Positions 21,603-33,180 of a stretch of DNA of 64,000 bases are shown one piece after another. Below the pieces are notes generated by a model. The model was not told the DNA's origin and did no database searches. It worked only from the letters and a program-made list of their open reading frames with translations. Location of the stretch: NCBI GenBank assembly GCA_029255685.2, contig CM055318.2, positions 14,637,001 to 14,701,000 of the forward strand. The letters run 5' to 3'. Both the position numbers and the translations under genes were made by a program. Positions within the stretch are counted from its first letter, which is position 1; every line of letters begins with the position of its first letter. The stretch is from Silene conica (taxonomy: Eukaryota > Streptophyta > Magnoliopsida > Caryophyllales > Caryophyllaceae).

Positions 21603-22274
21603 CTAACCTTCTTCTTGTAAAAGATTATTGTAAATGGATGACAATTTGGGAAGAGGATTTTGCATTAATATAGTTCCTCTAACAGCTGTATATGACTCAT
21701 TTAAACCCATCAGAAATTGTATAACTTTCTGATCTTCTTGAAACTTCTTCTGTTTGGACTTTGCACCACACTGACAATTGCAAGAACAAGGTGGATTCAT
21801 ACCCATTCCATCTATTTCATCCCAGATAGATTTCATCTTGGTGAAATAAGTGGAAATGCTGTCACTGCCTTGAGAAAAATCTGACAGTTTCTTTTGTGTA
21901 CCATATAGTTGTGCTCCATTGCTTTGACCATACCTGTCTTCCAAATCATTCCATGCAACTTCTGCTGAGTTACTATACAAGATTGATTTTCCAATGTCAG
22001 AAGAACAAGAATTTAGTATCCATGAGAACACTATATCATTGCAGCGCTGCCAATACTTAGCAGTCGCAGCATTAGCAGAAGGTTTAGAAATACTCCCATC
22101 GATAAAACCAACTTTGTTTTTGGCAGACAACGCTATAAGCATTGCGCGTCTCCATCCACCATAACCAGTGCCATCAAACAGACTTCCAACTAACTTTATT
22201 CCTGGAATGTCGGAATGATGTATGTAATGTGGATCATCAGGACTAATCGCTGAATTTTCTTGTGATGTTACCAT
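21603..22274 (-). CDS. Copia Gag (capsid), ended by in-frame amber codon
   Basis: The 223-aa N-terminal Gag region begins MVTSQENSAISPDDPHYIH and shows the retrotransposon Gag/UBN2 signature (GYGGWRRAMLIALSAKNK, IGKSILYSNSAEVAWNDLEDRYGQ, FLMGLNESYTAVR). It forms the virus-like particle. It ends LLQEEG-TAG (21603-21605), and the same frame resumes at once with REIHN. Related elements usually read through this point without a stop (LLQEE..REIHN), so a single C-to-T change of CAG is the simplest explanation. The nucleocapsid zinc knuckle lies downstream of the stop. Confidence 0.92.
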   Translation of the reverse strand: MVTSQENSAISPDDPHYIHHSDIPGIKLVGSLFDGTGYGGWRRAMLIALSAKNKVGFIDGSISKPSANAATAKYWQRCNDIVFSWILNSCSSDIGKSILYSNSAEVAWNDLEDRYGQSNGAQLYGTQKKLSDFSQGSDSISTYFTKMKSIWDEIDGMGMNPPCSCNCQCGAKSKQKKFQEDQKVIQFLMGLNESYTAVRGTILMQNPLPKLSSIYNNLLQEEG

Positions 22275-22387
22275 TATTATTTGTAAAGAAAAGGAAAATT
22301 TGTTCTTTGATGATGATGATGATGAAGGAAGATAAGAAAAGAATCAGAAATCAATAGGAAAAGAAACAAGATCAGACGAATGACCTT

Positions 22388-22399
22388 GCTCTGATACCA
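22388..22399 (-). promoter_or_regulatory. Primer-binding site, initiator tRNA-Met type
   Basis: On the minus strand TGGTATCAGAGC directly follows the 5' LTR. It is the usual complement of the plant initiator methionine tRNA 3' end and primes minus-strand cDNA. Confidence 0.92.
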
Positions 22400-22676
22400 T
22401 GTTGATCAGAGAAGTTACACATGATTGATTATGATTGATATGATGAAGAAAGTATTATGAACTGAGAATGAAATAGAGAATGAAAGAAAGAATAGAAAGA
22501 GAGAATTGTATTGATTATGATAATGAATTAATTGAATTACAGAGGTAGAATACCAGGGGTATATATACTTAATACCCAACTAACTTTGTAACTAACTCAG
22601 ATTAAATAATCTAACTATTCAGTTAATAACAACTTATAACTAACTTTCATAACTAACTTTCGTTAGTTATCCAACA
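22400..22676 (-). repeat. 5' LTR of the Copia element
   Basis: 277 bp, identical to 17481-17757. It contains GTATATATACTTAA (near 22559-22572), a TATA-like candidate for the element promoter. Confidence 0.95.
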
Positions 22677-22681
22677 CACCT

Positions 22682-25061
22682 TGGCTTTTGGAATTTTCAG
22701 GAGCTTCTGCACGTGCTCCCATTGCACTCGTGCACCAACAGAAGACTCAACAGTACACACAACATCTACACGTGGATGTTAACATCAAAATGGTCCCCAC
22801 CTAAGTGGACTACTCAACTAAATAGCCCAAAAGCCCAACAACTGGCCCACTTCTTTCTTTAGTCGAATCCAAGCTTCACCCACCTTATTTAATTATTTCA
22901 CTCTTGTTTTTCACATTTTGGTCCCAATGAATTAACCTTGAAAGTCGTCGAATATGGTCTAGTGAATTTATGAGATGTAAGGTCAACGTCATACCTTGCT
23001 TCCAACGTTTTTTTTGTATAGTTTATGGTGAATTGTTTGGTTAAAGAATGTAGTTTAAGTTGACATATCTTTCATTTTATATTTAATCTACGCCTAGTAT
23101 AAAATTTGTGCAGATACACTATATTTTAGAGATAGATATTCGAGAATTTAACAATTAATAAAATTAATGTAATATACCTCTATTTTAAAATAAAATGGTA
23201 GAAAATTTACATATATAATTCCAATGAGGTATATTATTAGCTTTTTATTTATGTAAAAGTTAAACAGTGAATGATGTTATAAAATTAATTAGGAGATAAA
23301 TATTATTTAATAGTAGTCAACGTTAACTAATTAGGAAACAAATATTGTCTACTAAAAACTAACTTAGACGGAATTTAAGCGGATAAATTTGGAGATGTGT
23401 TAATTTTTTAGTATATTGAGGATTTTAACTAAATGAAATTTTGAGAGAAAAATGTTTCTTATAATTAATTAAGTAAATGGCCCAGTGATTTGAAGGAATT
23501 TTTTTGAAAATTTTTATATATGGTAAAAAAAAATAACAATAAATATTGTAATTATATTTTTGTACAAATTATAATATAAGCATAAAACAATTATGAAATA
23601 GAATTAATAAAGGGATTTTTTATACATAGTAAAAAATGTGCATTAGGCCAAAAACTTAGGTGGAATTTTTTTAACTTTGTTAATCTTTTAGTAATAGGGG
23701 ATGATTCAAATAATGCATCATTTGCTACCAATCCTTCTTTTTGCTCAATGAAATTGCAGTCACTGCATTCTCAAAGTTTCAACTTTCGAAAAAAGTTTTG
23801 GGAATTATCATTCAAAAGTTTGAGTTACGATTTGTTCAAATTTTTCTACAAGTTCTTCTATAGTGTGATAATATAAAAAATAAATGTTTTATGGTAAATA
23901 GTACTGTAATTATTATTTTGTACGTATTAAAAAGTGACAATTTTATATTATTGAAAAATTTCACTTTTAGCCTAAACCGATCATTTTAACATTAAAAAGT
24001 GGTTAATTTTTGACGTACCATACATACACTGGATCGTCTGGATGCATACAATAGCTACCATATTGTACTAGTATATATACGAAAGGTCAAATATTGAAAG
24101 TAGACAATCGAAAATGGTTAATATATACGGTATTAATCGTATATAGTACTCGATTGATTCCTGAAAATTAAACTATTACAATATGGATATGCTAATAGTA
24201 TGTAGGACATTTATAATAACATACTATAATAGTAATATTTCATCAGCGTCCTATTTTTTGAAAATTGTTTTGGACTCAATAAAAGTTGAGTTTTATAATA
24301 CTTTGGTGAACTTCAAACTTTGGTGAATATTGTGTCAATTTATGAGACGAATTTTATCATACGAAAATATTATGAATTTTAATATATAAACTATCTTTAA
24401 TTTTAGATTATTTTATACATATTTTATGACGATGGGTTTCATAGGTGCTATTTTCAGAACGCATTAAGTAATCTCTGGTATACGTAATAACTTGTAATTC
24501 ACGTATATCAAATAAGTTCATCCAAGTAACAGACTAATAGGCTAAAAGGTATAATGTTAGGCCATACACATCCACAAAATTAGGCTTAAAAAAACTTATA
24601 CTCAAGTCTTTTAAAAAAATTAATCATATAAAGGTTTTAAAAAACCAAGGCACATACAATTGACTAATTCAATAAACTCAAGTTTTAAAAAAAGGTTTTA
24701 CTTAGGATTAGGTAACTTTCATCGATACATGTATATAGTTGGGAATAAGTCTCCCTTGTGGCTATATCCGTCACAAACTTGAAACTTGTACCACCATGAA
24801 ATAGATAAGATAAATAGATTGATATTTACTAGGTACTCTCCTTTTGTGTTATCTACTCCACAAGAGTAATATTTAACCCGTTATAAATTTTTGACGGATA
24901 TAACCGTCACAGGAGGAAGTTATTTGAAGAGTTGTACCCTCGTAGGTCATGTTAGTGGACGAACGCAAATAAAGAATTTGACCATTCAATGTACCGACGT
25001 GGAAAGTTGTACACACGTATGTAATTATGTATATAATCAATCTATCTTTCCCATTTTGTTT
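22682..25061. other. No gene; AT-rich spacer with one foldback MITE
   Basis: No usable frame. At about 24750-24920, TCTCCCTTGTGGCTATATCCGTCA at the left faces an inverted partner TGACGGATATAACCGTCACAGGAGGAAG at the right, indicating a small GACGG-family foldback element. Confidence 0.55.
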
Positions 25062-25070
25062 TTATAAATA
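25062..25070 (+). promoter_or_regulatory. TATA box candidate for the 25227 gene
   Basis: TTATAAATA lies about 160 bp before the start codon, followed by a pyrimidine-rich leader typical of plant 5' UTRs. Confidence 0.5.
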
Positions 25071-25226
25071 TCCTCCCACTATTCCTTTCCCTGTTTCCTT
25101 CAAAATCCTTCAACTTCTTCACATTTTCCCTTCAATTTTAAACAAACCTCCATATTATGCAAACTTAACATTTTCCTAAACTCAGAAATTGATAAAAAAA
25201 TCATAAAAGCTATTGAAAAGAAGAAG

Positions 25227-25814
25227 ATGGGATTTTCAGAAACGGATTCATCAAGATGCCGAAACCATCCTAATAATAGACAATCGCCTGGAGTTTGTTC
25301 TTTTTGTCTAAGAGAACAATTGACAAAACTCAACACTTCTCCATCTTCCTTCAACAGGAACAAAATTACTTTCATTTCTAATTCATCTTCCTTTTCCTCG
25401 TCGCCGTCTTATTCATCTTCCTCCGCCACTGCCGCCGCCGCTGCCTCTAGAACCACCGGGAGACAACACAGGAGAAACGGGTCGGAAGCCTATGTTTCGG
25501 TTGGAACGGTGTTGAATAATGGGTTGAAAAAGAGTAGGTCGGTTAGTTGTGCTAATTTGTCATCGAGAAGCAAATTAGGAACTAATAATAGTAATAGTAA
25601 TAATGATGTGATTACTGAGAAGATTAAGGTTCGTGTTAACGGTGGTGAGATGGATGAGGGTATTAGTGGTAATTCAAAGAAGAAAAATAATGGGTTTTTG
25701 AAGAAATTGATTAATAATACGAGTAAGAAGACAAAAGGTGTTTTAATGCATTCTAAGACTATGAAGGAAAGCTCTCATTCTTCTCTTAATCCTGCTGTTA
25801 CCATCAAAAATTAG
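25227..25814 (+). CDS. Ser-rich 195-aa plant protein with CRNHP...GVCSFCLRE motif
   Basis: Single exon. The ATG lies in a purine-rich leader after a TATA-containing promoter. Residues 10-35 hold the motif CRNHP-x9-GVCSFCLREQL, with a Cys/His spacing that could bind zinc. It resembles the N-terminal motif of plant DUF740/OCTOPUS-like proteins and of a set of short uncharacterised relatives. The rest is low complexity: a Ser-rich and Ala-rich stretch (about 50-75), a basic SRSVSCANL segment in the middle, and a Lys-rich C-terminal part (KKKNNGFLKKLINNTSKKTKG). No signal peptide or membrane segment is seen. Basic patches could favour membrane or nuclear association, but that is inference. The function of this family is not established to my knowledge. 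Confidence 0.8.
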   Translation: MGFSETDSSRCRNHPNNRQSPGVCSFCLREQLTKLNTSPSSFNRNKITFISNSSSFSSSPSYSSSSATAAAAASRTTGRQHRRNGSEAYVSVGTVLNNGLKKSRSVSCANLSSRSKLGTNNSNSNNDVITEKIKVRVNGGEMDEGISGNSKKKNNGFLKKLINNTSKKTKGVLMHSKTMKESSHSSLNPAVTIKN

Positions 25815-26168
25815 TTTTTCTTTTTAAATATTTAGTTTGCTTGATTTGATGATGAAAATTTTCCGAATTTTGTATATTATGAAAGGTAATAATTTGTGGT
25901 TAAATCTTTTATACTTCTCCATTTGATTACCTTTCAGTTTTTTTCGTTTATATGAACATACTATATCGCACGCAAGAATCGAACTCTCAAACGCTCTGCT
26001 AATTGTTGTTATTATTACCTTTAGTTTTTGGTAGTTACTGTATTATAGGAGTGAAAATTTTCCGATTTTTGTATATTATGAAAAGTGGAATGTTGAGTAG
26101 TGGTGTTTAGTGTTTAATCTTTACTTGGGGTTTCCTTTAATTGATTTAGGATTAATTCTTCGTATGTT
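25815..26168. other. 3' flank of the 25227 gene
   Basis: Probable 3' UTR then AT-rich spacer. The phrase TTTTGTATATTATGAAA occurs twice (25869 and 26066), a short local duplication. Confidence 0.45.
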
Positions 26169-26176
26169 ATTGTATC

Positions 26177-26894
26177 CAGGGCCGGCCCCAAGGGGTGTCC
26201 GGGTTGGCAAATGACAAGGGCCCAAGTCTAGAAGGGGTCCATTAGTGCGAGATTGAAAGTCTGCTATTTGACAAATAGAATGTATTACATATAAAAATCA
26301 AACTAAGATAAGTGGTGTAGTGGTATTGTATCTTACTAAAGTTAAGAGGTCTTGTATTCTATTCCTGGTGGCGGCAATTTTTATTTGTTTAGTTTCAATT
26401 TTGAATTTATTACGGGGCCCATTTCTATATTTTTTTAAGTTCATTACGTTGATAGTTTCATTCATTTAATTCTTTACGTTTTTAGTGGGACAATAGAATT
26501 ATAAAATATTTTACATGCTTTTGAGATTTTATGCGAATTGTGTTCGTCGTAGTATAATTAGTCTAAATTATACATTCAATAGAAACGTCTAATAAAGCTA
26601 ATATCTAAATTTTGAAAAAATTTCAGTCTATTGCAATTTTTTAACGATAAAATGGTTGAATTATAAGATACCCTTTCTCCAATTCTCCAAATCCAAATTA
26701 TTTTTTTCTAAATTTTTTAAGATTTTTCCTGAATCAACTCCATCTAATTCAAAAGTTTGCATGCGTCCGTTTTATTAAATTGTACGGAGCATTAGATAAT
26801 TACACATAAATTACTTGAATAATTTTTTTTTTAAAAGTTAGGGCCCCATTTTACAATTTTGCCTAGGGCCTGAAAATCTTTAGGACCGGCCCTG
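26177..26894. mobile_element. hAT-like non-autonomous element (718 bp)
   Basis: Inverted ends CAGGGCCGGCCC (26177) and GGACCGGCCCTG (ends 26894) are flanked by 8-bp sequences ATTGTATC and ATTATATC that match at 7 of 8 positions, fitting a hAT duplication. The interior is AT-rich, with a tRNA-like stretch at about 26310-26382 (GTGGTGTAGTGGTA ... TTCTATTCCTGG) that may be a nested SINE piece. No transposase is visible. Confidence 0.75.
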
Positions 26895-26902
26895 ATTATA
26901 TC

Positions 26903-27992
26903 AACGTACATTTGGTTATCAGCGGTTGGTATCGAGTTTATTTTAGTAACACAATTTCTATAATATTTCAATAATTATTATGTAGAGTGGACTGGCAACC
27001 TACCATTGCCCTTTTGATATTCCCATGCGGCATCTTATTACGCAAAATTGGACCAACTATATGATGAGTTGTTATATGAAGTACTTCTTCCGTTGTTTTT
27101 TCGTATTTTATTCAAGTATGAAAAAATAGTAGAATAGTAGAAGAATTAACCTATCTTTAATTTATGACTTATATGTTCATCTTCATTGATATTTACTGTT
27201 TGAGATTATTGGCCCATCATTTCTCTCACGTGTGGTTGTTTCTACAGCATAAAACTTTGGTGTAAATGTAAGCTAACAAATAAATGCAATTATTTGTTTT
27301 TCAGTAATTCTCATGTCATATCCGTCTAACCCTTAAGAAAGTTTTATTATATAAAAAGAAAACTTATTTATTACGAAGTAGTATTAAATGACTAAACTCA
27401 TCATAAAAATAGACCGTCTCACGAGATTAGACTATCTTATTCTAAAATTTGCATTGTTTTTCATATTTTCCTGTTTTCAAAGTGTACACTTGAGGTAATC
27501 TTAATCCTCATGCAAATTTTTAAAACGTCATATAATAAATAACGGACGGATTATCACATTATATCCCTTTTTTGTTAAAATTGTGAACATCATATTTGGT
27601 TGAATAGAGGAACATTTATTTAAGCACGACTTTCATAGTAGAAAGTTGAAGTTTCTATGTGATTGCGATTTAATCAGTTCAAATTTTCATGGTAAACATT
27701 TTTTCTTTAGTTAATAGATACTCCGTATTAGTAGTTATTCGGTGCGATGGTCATATCCCGTGTTTTTTTTTGAAAAATTAGGTCATTTTTTAACGATAAA
27801 AAATGGCCGATATTTAATCAAAAGTGATAAGTATTTATAGAAAAGTGGTTTAAGTTATTTGGACTATTTATGTGTTTTGAAAAGCCATACAATTCTTAAT
27901 TAATTAACCAATATGAATAAACTAAGACCTTGCTATCTATCAAATTTAAATATGATAGGACATTATAACCGTAATTAACTACAGGACGTCAA
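26903..27992. other. No gene recognised
   Basis: AT-rich spacer, only short frames. It ends at the poly(T) that marks the LINE tail. Confidence 0.5.
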
Positions 27993-28030
27993 TTTTTTTT
28001 TTTTTTTTTTTGACGGGAAAAGCCCAAGGC

Positions 28031-31000
28031 TTACTTCATTAAAGATCTATCGAGAATAACAGCAATATTTGCGGACGGTGGCAGTTGGTCCTCCCAACAT
28101 ACATGACTACCAACCGAACTACAAAAGTGAGCTAAAACGTGAGCAACAGAGTTATTCGCTCTACTAGTATACGACCACTCTATAGAAATAAAAGACGAAC
28201 AAATAGCAAAAATATCAAACAAAACGGAATAAAAATAGTTGCGTCCTTGAGCCCGCTCTTCAGCGCATCCACCACCTGAAGGCAATCACTTTCGACAATG
28301 GCACGCGCATAGCCTCGACGAATCCCTTCTTTAACTCCTTCAAGCACCGCCTCCGCTTCAGCCAAAAGCGGCTCCCATGATTGCTCTTTTTTTATCGCCA
28401 AACCCCACAGCACCCGGCCCTCTTCGTCCCTGCAGACCGCACCCAGCCCTACCCCTTCTCCTTCCTTAGCCCCCGCATCTACATTAATTTTAACAAAACT
28501 CCTCGGCGGACCCTGCCACCCAGTCTGTGAACTCTGCCCCTCCTGCACCCTCGATCCCTGCCTCACACCAGCCCCAATTCTGCGTACAGCGCTACCACCT
28601 TCCTCTAACACATCCTTACACCGACGCACAATCATAGCCGGGTTCACAATACCATCTTCAAACACAACTCTATTCCTATGTTCCCACAAAGCCCAGCACC
28701 CCACCATCAAAATCCCATGTTCCAAAATACCCAGAGCATGCCAAGTAGCATCCACCCAATCCCTTAAGCATCCGCCATGCTCCTCCTCCACCCACGTCAC
28801 GCCAAGCTCCGCCCAAACCCAAGTAGCAACCCAACAATCACGAAAAATATGAAGACTCGACTCAACACAAGAAGAACAAAAGGGACACAAAGAGGACTCA
28901 CCTCGAACTCGAGCGGCAATATTCGCGCCAGTTGCTAACGCCTCGCTGCACATTTGCCAAAAGAAGAGCTTGATTCGGGGCCACACCGGTACTTTCCACA
29001 ACCTGGTCCAGATCCATCTTTCCCGCTCCCAACACGACAACTCACCCTGTCCCATAGACCAATGATGTCCCGCGAGGAGGTGGTACGCAGACTTGACCGA
29101 GTACTCCCCATCTCGCTCTGCTGCCCAGTACCATTCATCCCTGGTCCTGGAGTCGCTGATACGTATGTTTGCCACACGGCCTCGTTCAAAAGGCAACAGG
29201 AAAAACTCTAGCTTTGCTGCGTCCCATCCCACCCCATCCCTATGCATAAGGTCCGCGACATACAGCCCCTCATAGCCTGGATTACACGGTGAGAGGACCC
29301 TCCCCGATTGTGTCCCTGGAATCCAGGCATCGCACCAGACCCTCGTCGATAACCCGTCAACCACACGTCGCCTGAGCCCCTTATCAAGACACCGGGCAGC
29401 CTCAACGATTCCTCTCCACGTATAACTCGGGTTATATCCGAGCCCCGCTGCAAGGAAATCCTTACTGGGATAATATCTAGCCCGCATGAGCTTGGCCCAA
29501 AGGCAATCCGGGACGGTTAAAAGCCGCCAAGCTTGCTTTCCCAATAGCGCGAGATTGAAGAGCTGAAAGTCCCGGAAACCCATTCCTCCCATCCCCTTCG
29601 GCTGACATAATTTCCTCCATGCCACCCAATAAATACCTCTTTTACCCTCTTCGTGATTCCACCAAAAACGCGAGACCATCGACCTAAGCTCATTGCAGAA
29701 TTGCGTGGGAATTTTAAACACACTCATCACATAGGTAGGGAGTGAATTAGCAACCGCCTTTATCAACACCTCCCTTCCCGCTCTAGACAACATTTTCCCA
29801 CGCCATCCCGATAATCTTTTGCTAAGCTTGTCCCGAATGATATCCGTCAACGCCTTTTTTGACCTCCCAATTACCGTTGGAAGCCCCAAGTACTTAGCTT
29901 GTTCCTCCACTTCCACCAGCCCCAAACTCGCCACCAACGTACTCCTTCGTGCCCGCGGAACTCCCTTACTAAACGATATTGTAGTCTTATCAAGATTGAC
30001 CATCTGCCCCGAAGCCTCTTCGTACTGCCGCGGTATAGTAGAGATTGTTGCTGCCTCTGCACTATTAGCCTTTGTGAAAAAAATACTATCGTCGGCAAAT
30101 AATAAATGGGAGATGATAGGGGCGCCTGGAGCAATTCGAATACCGTGCAAAGATCCCCGGACAACAGCCTGTCTCATGAGATTTGAAAGAGCCTCCGCAC
30201 AAAGAATAAAAAGATAAGGAGAAAGCGGGTCGCCCTGCCTCAAGCCCCTAGACGGTCTGAATTCCTGCGACGGATGCCCGTTAATCATAACTGAAAGCGA
30301 AGCCGTTGACACGCACTCCATGACTCTATTAATCCAATTCTGATCAATCCCCATAGTGCTCATGACCCTCTGCAAAAACACCCACTCCACCCTATCATAA
30401 GCCTTTGCCATGTCCAGCTTAATAGCCATATACCCCTCCCCCGCCGACGAACTTTTCATATAGTGAAATACTTCAAAAGCTATCAGCACATTATCCGATA
30501 TTAATCTCCCTGGGGTAAAGGCGCTCTGGTTCTCCGAGATAATCCCCCCAAGAAAAGGTTTGATACGGTTCGCGAGCACTTTTGAAACTAACTTATATGC
30601 AACGTTACACAAACTGATCGGCCTAAAGTCCTGTAATTTGTCCGGGGCTTTCTTCTTGGGAATGAGAACAATATTTGTCTTATTCAGACTCCGCACAGAC
30701 CGTTCACCGCGCAAAATAGCAAGAGCTGTCTACACTACATCCGGACCAATAATATCCCAATACGATTGAAAGAACAATGCATTCATACCATCCGGTCCCG
30801 GTGCTTTCAAAGGGTGCATTTGGTTCAGGGCCAAAACAATCTCCTCTTCCGAGTACTCCTGTCGAAGGCCTTCGTTCATCTCGTCACTAGCCCTGTTCTC
30901 CAAACCCAACAGCACTTCCCCGAAATTCGAGGGATTTGAAGAGCAGAAAAGTCCCTGGAAGTAATTATTCGCAACCGAAGCCAAAGCTCCAGCCTCACAA

Positions 31001-32136
31001 TGCACTACACCGTGCTCATCAACCAATTTTGTAATGTACTTTTTCCGCTTCCTTTCTGTAGCTCGTGAATGAAAAAATTTCGTATTTCGATCGCCATCCG
31101 TAAGCCACAGCGCACGGGACCGCTGCCTCCAATAAACCTCCTGTTGCTTTCGAAGACTCGCCAACTCAGCGACAAGTTTTTTCCTCTTCAGCACATTTTC
31201 TTCAGATCTGTCCCCGTAATTCAGCTTCGACAATTGTCGTTCTTTCCGTTCCATAGAACGTCTAATATTATTAATGTTGGCTCCCTTCCAAGCTCTCAAC
31301 TCACTCCCACAAGCTTGGATAACCCCTACCAGGTCCCCCCTACCTTTCACAACACCACGAACCACCGCATCCCTACACGCTTCATTTTCAACCCAGATTT
31401 GCTCAAATCGAAAACTCCGCTTCTTCTCCCCCATCAGCTCCCTGCGGTTGAGAACCAGTTTAATCGGGGCGTGGTCAGACCACTCCCTCTCGAGATAGAA
31501 CAATTTCGCAAAAGGGAAGCGATCTACCCACAACCCATCCCCCATAGCCCTATCAATCATACTCTGTCTGTTATCCACCCCACACTGCCCATTATCATAA
31601 GAAAAATTATAGCCCTCCCAAGAGATATCTCGCAGTCCGCACTCATCAACCGCCTCCCTGAAATTATTCATCTGCCATTGAGGTCTGCTCCCCCCAATCA
31701 TCTCGGTCGAGTACAAAATTTCATTATAATCCCCTATGCACACCCACGGTAAATCTGACTGTTGTTTCAAAACTTTGAGCAACTCCCAGGACAAATGTCT
31801 ATCACCCACCGAAGGCCATCCATAAAAACCCGTTAACCTCCAATCGCCCTTCTCATCACGTATATGAAAATCCATATGATGAACAGATGCCGATCGAAAC
31901 ACACACTCTAAATCCTCCCGCCAAAGGAAAGCCAAACCCCCTGATCTCCCCATACTATCCACTTCCATGCCATAAAACCCACCAAGTTGATCCTTCACTC
32001 TTCTCATCTCACGACCACTCAGCTTCGTCTCACAAAGAAAGACCATGGCCGGGGCCTCCCTCCGGATAAGATCCCGGAGGGCAATAACCGTGTCGGGGTT
32101 GCCCAACCCCCGACAGTTCAAGCTTAGAATACTCAT
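28031..32136 (-). pseudogene. LINE ORF2: APE endonuclease, reverse transcriptase, RNase H (broken)
   Basis: ATG at 32134-32136 opens an exonuclease-endonuclease-phosphatase domain (LNCRGLGN, FLCETKL, GDYNEIL, WSDHAPI). It is followed in the same frame by an RT domain (RPISLCNVAYKL, GRLISDNVLIAFE, RGLRQGDPLSPYLF, catalytic FADD in HLLFADDSIFF) and a zinc-binding RT-associated region (LCPFCSSCVESSLHIFRDC). An RNase H domain follows (KINVDAGAKEGEG, EAEAVLEGVKEG, IVESDCLQVVDALK). Two lesions break it. A TAG at 30730-30732 lies between endonuclease and RT, with the frame unchanged across it. A one-base frameshift at about 28245-28255 moves the RNase H C terminus to the frame ending at 28031. By family this protein nicks target DNA and copies the RNA there. 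Apart from these lesions it is close to intact. Confidence 0.92.
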
Positions 32137-33170
32137 TGGGCCCAGCGGGGTTGATCACCATCAACCACCGCCACAGGTATCAAGACGCCCCCGTCTATGC
32201 TTTGCTTCGCCCTTTTGCCCTCCACATCCTCCCCAGCATTCTCTCTATCTCGCTTCCCCCCTAAGGTAACACTCTGCCCGGCACCATGCTCCTGCCCCCC
32301 TCCCCGTGCCAATCTCTTCCAACACCTACCAGTCCCAGAACTACCTCTGTATCCATCCCTCTCCTCTGAAATAGCAACGTCCAGATTGTGCTCACCCTCC
32401 CTAGCAGACAGCATTGCAACATCATCCCACCCCTCATCCACCTCCGTACTCTCCCCCTCCCCCCCAGCACCTGTTTCAACCACGCTACATCCCAGACCAC
32501 GCTGGCCTCCATTGCCATTCGGACCCCTCATTTCATCCCTTACAGCAGCTCGAAAATCTGTGATTGCCTCCTTTTGTAAACTAGGCCCTCCATCCCCACC
32601 CTTCTTTTTCCTTAGGTCAAGGGCAATAGCATTAAGCTTATCAATCATTTTAGTTATGTCCTCCTCAGCCGACTCAATATGCAACGCCTCAAAGCTAGGT
32701 CTTAGGTCACGGGCTACTAGCCCACTACCAGATTTTGTCGTTTTGACCACTTTCCATGGCGAGGCACGAAGCCAGTCCCCGTAAAGTAACTCTTCATCAT
32801 CATATGGACCATCATCACACTCTTTCTCGCCATGCCCGATGAGGCCACAACTGTAGCAATAAGTCGGAAGTCCTTCGTATTTTACCTCAAATTTGGAAGT
32901 TACACCATGTTTCATCGTAATAGGTATATGGGGTTTCAGAGGTAGCCTCACATCATGAATATATCTGATACGAATAGCCCTGTCAAGTTCTGCATTTGGA
33001 CCCGTTTCCATACACACAAACGACCCCAGACAATCGCCAATCTTACGAGCATTGTTCATACTTTTACGCCCCAAGAGCGGGAGATCGTAGACCCTAGCCC
33101 ATATAGGGCAACGAAATAAAGGGACATCAGAAATCTTACGAGAGATGTTCGGTTCGTTGAAGCACCACAA
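32133..33170 (-). CDS. LINE ORF1: DUF4283-like domain and CCHC zinc knuckle, incomplete at 5' end
   Basis: About 345 codons are open. The N-terminal part matches plant L1 ORF1 proteins (PIWARVYDLPLLGRKSMNNARKIGDCLG), followed by YEGLPTYCYSCGLIGHGEKEC with a CCHC zinc knuckle, then a long charged, Gly/Glu-rich tail. No in-frame ATG is seen at the 5' side; the open frame starts at a TTG codon and family members have a longer N terminus, so it is truncated. Its TGA overlaps the ORF2 ATG in the sequence ATGA (32133-32136). In the family it coats the LINE RNA. Confidence 0.85.
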   Translation of the reverse strand: MWCFNEPNISRKISDVPLFRCPIWARVYDLPLLGRKSMNNARKIGDCLGSFVCMETGPNAELDRAIRIRYIHDVRLPLKPHIPITMKHGVTSKFEVKYEGLPTYCYSCGLIGHGEKECDDGPYDDEELLYGDWLRASPWKVVKTTKSGSGLVARDLRPSFEALHIESAEEDITKMIDKLNAIALDLRKKKGGDGGPSLQKEAITDFRAAVRDEMRGPNGNGGQRGLGCSVVETGAGGEGESTEVDEGWDDVAMLSAREGEHNLDVAISEERDGYRGSSGTGRCWKRLARGGGQEHGAGQSVTLGGKRDRENAGEDVEGKRAKQSIDGGVLIPVAVVDGDQPRWAQ

Positions 33171-33180
33171 GAAAATTTTG

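Larger units (their letters stand above)
17481..22676 (-). mobile_element. Full-length Ty1/Copia retrotransposon, minus orientation
   Basis: The element is 5196 bp with two 277-bp LTRs (5' LTR 22400-22676, 3' LTR 17481-17757) that I read as identical. A 5-bp target duplication CACCT lies at 17476-17480 and 22677-22681. A primer-binding site lies directly inside the 5' LTR (22388-22399), and a purine run precedes the 3' LTR. The order gag, protease, integrase, RT, RNase H defines Copia. Identical LTRs mean recent insertion. A single in-frame TAG splits gag from pol. Short LTRs suggest an Ale/Retrofit-type lineage, but this is inference. Confidence 0.95.
27993..33180 (-). mobile_element. L1-type LINE with RNase H, minus orientation, 5' end undefined
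   Basis: A 19-T run at 27993-28011 is the poly(A) tail of a minus-strand element whose two frames follow in order: ORF1 nucleic-acid-binding protein, then ORF2 endonuclease-RT-RNase H. The 3' UTR is only about 20 bp. The ORF1 frame loses family similarity near 33170, so the element is probably 5' truncated or decayed there. I found no convincing target duplication. Confidence 0.9.

Noticed and set aside
25100-25375. 91-codon minus frame opposite the 25227 gene
   Set aside because: Antisense shadow of a better supported gene with a leader and start.
31069-31752. 227-codon + strand frame, and other long + frames between 28.9 and 32.8 kb
   Set aside because: They lie antisense to intact LINE ORF1/ORF2 domains and contain no domain of their own.
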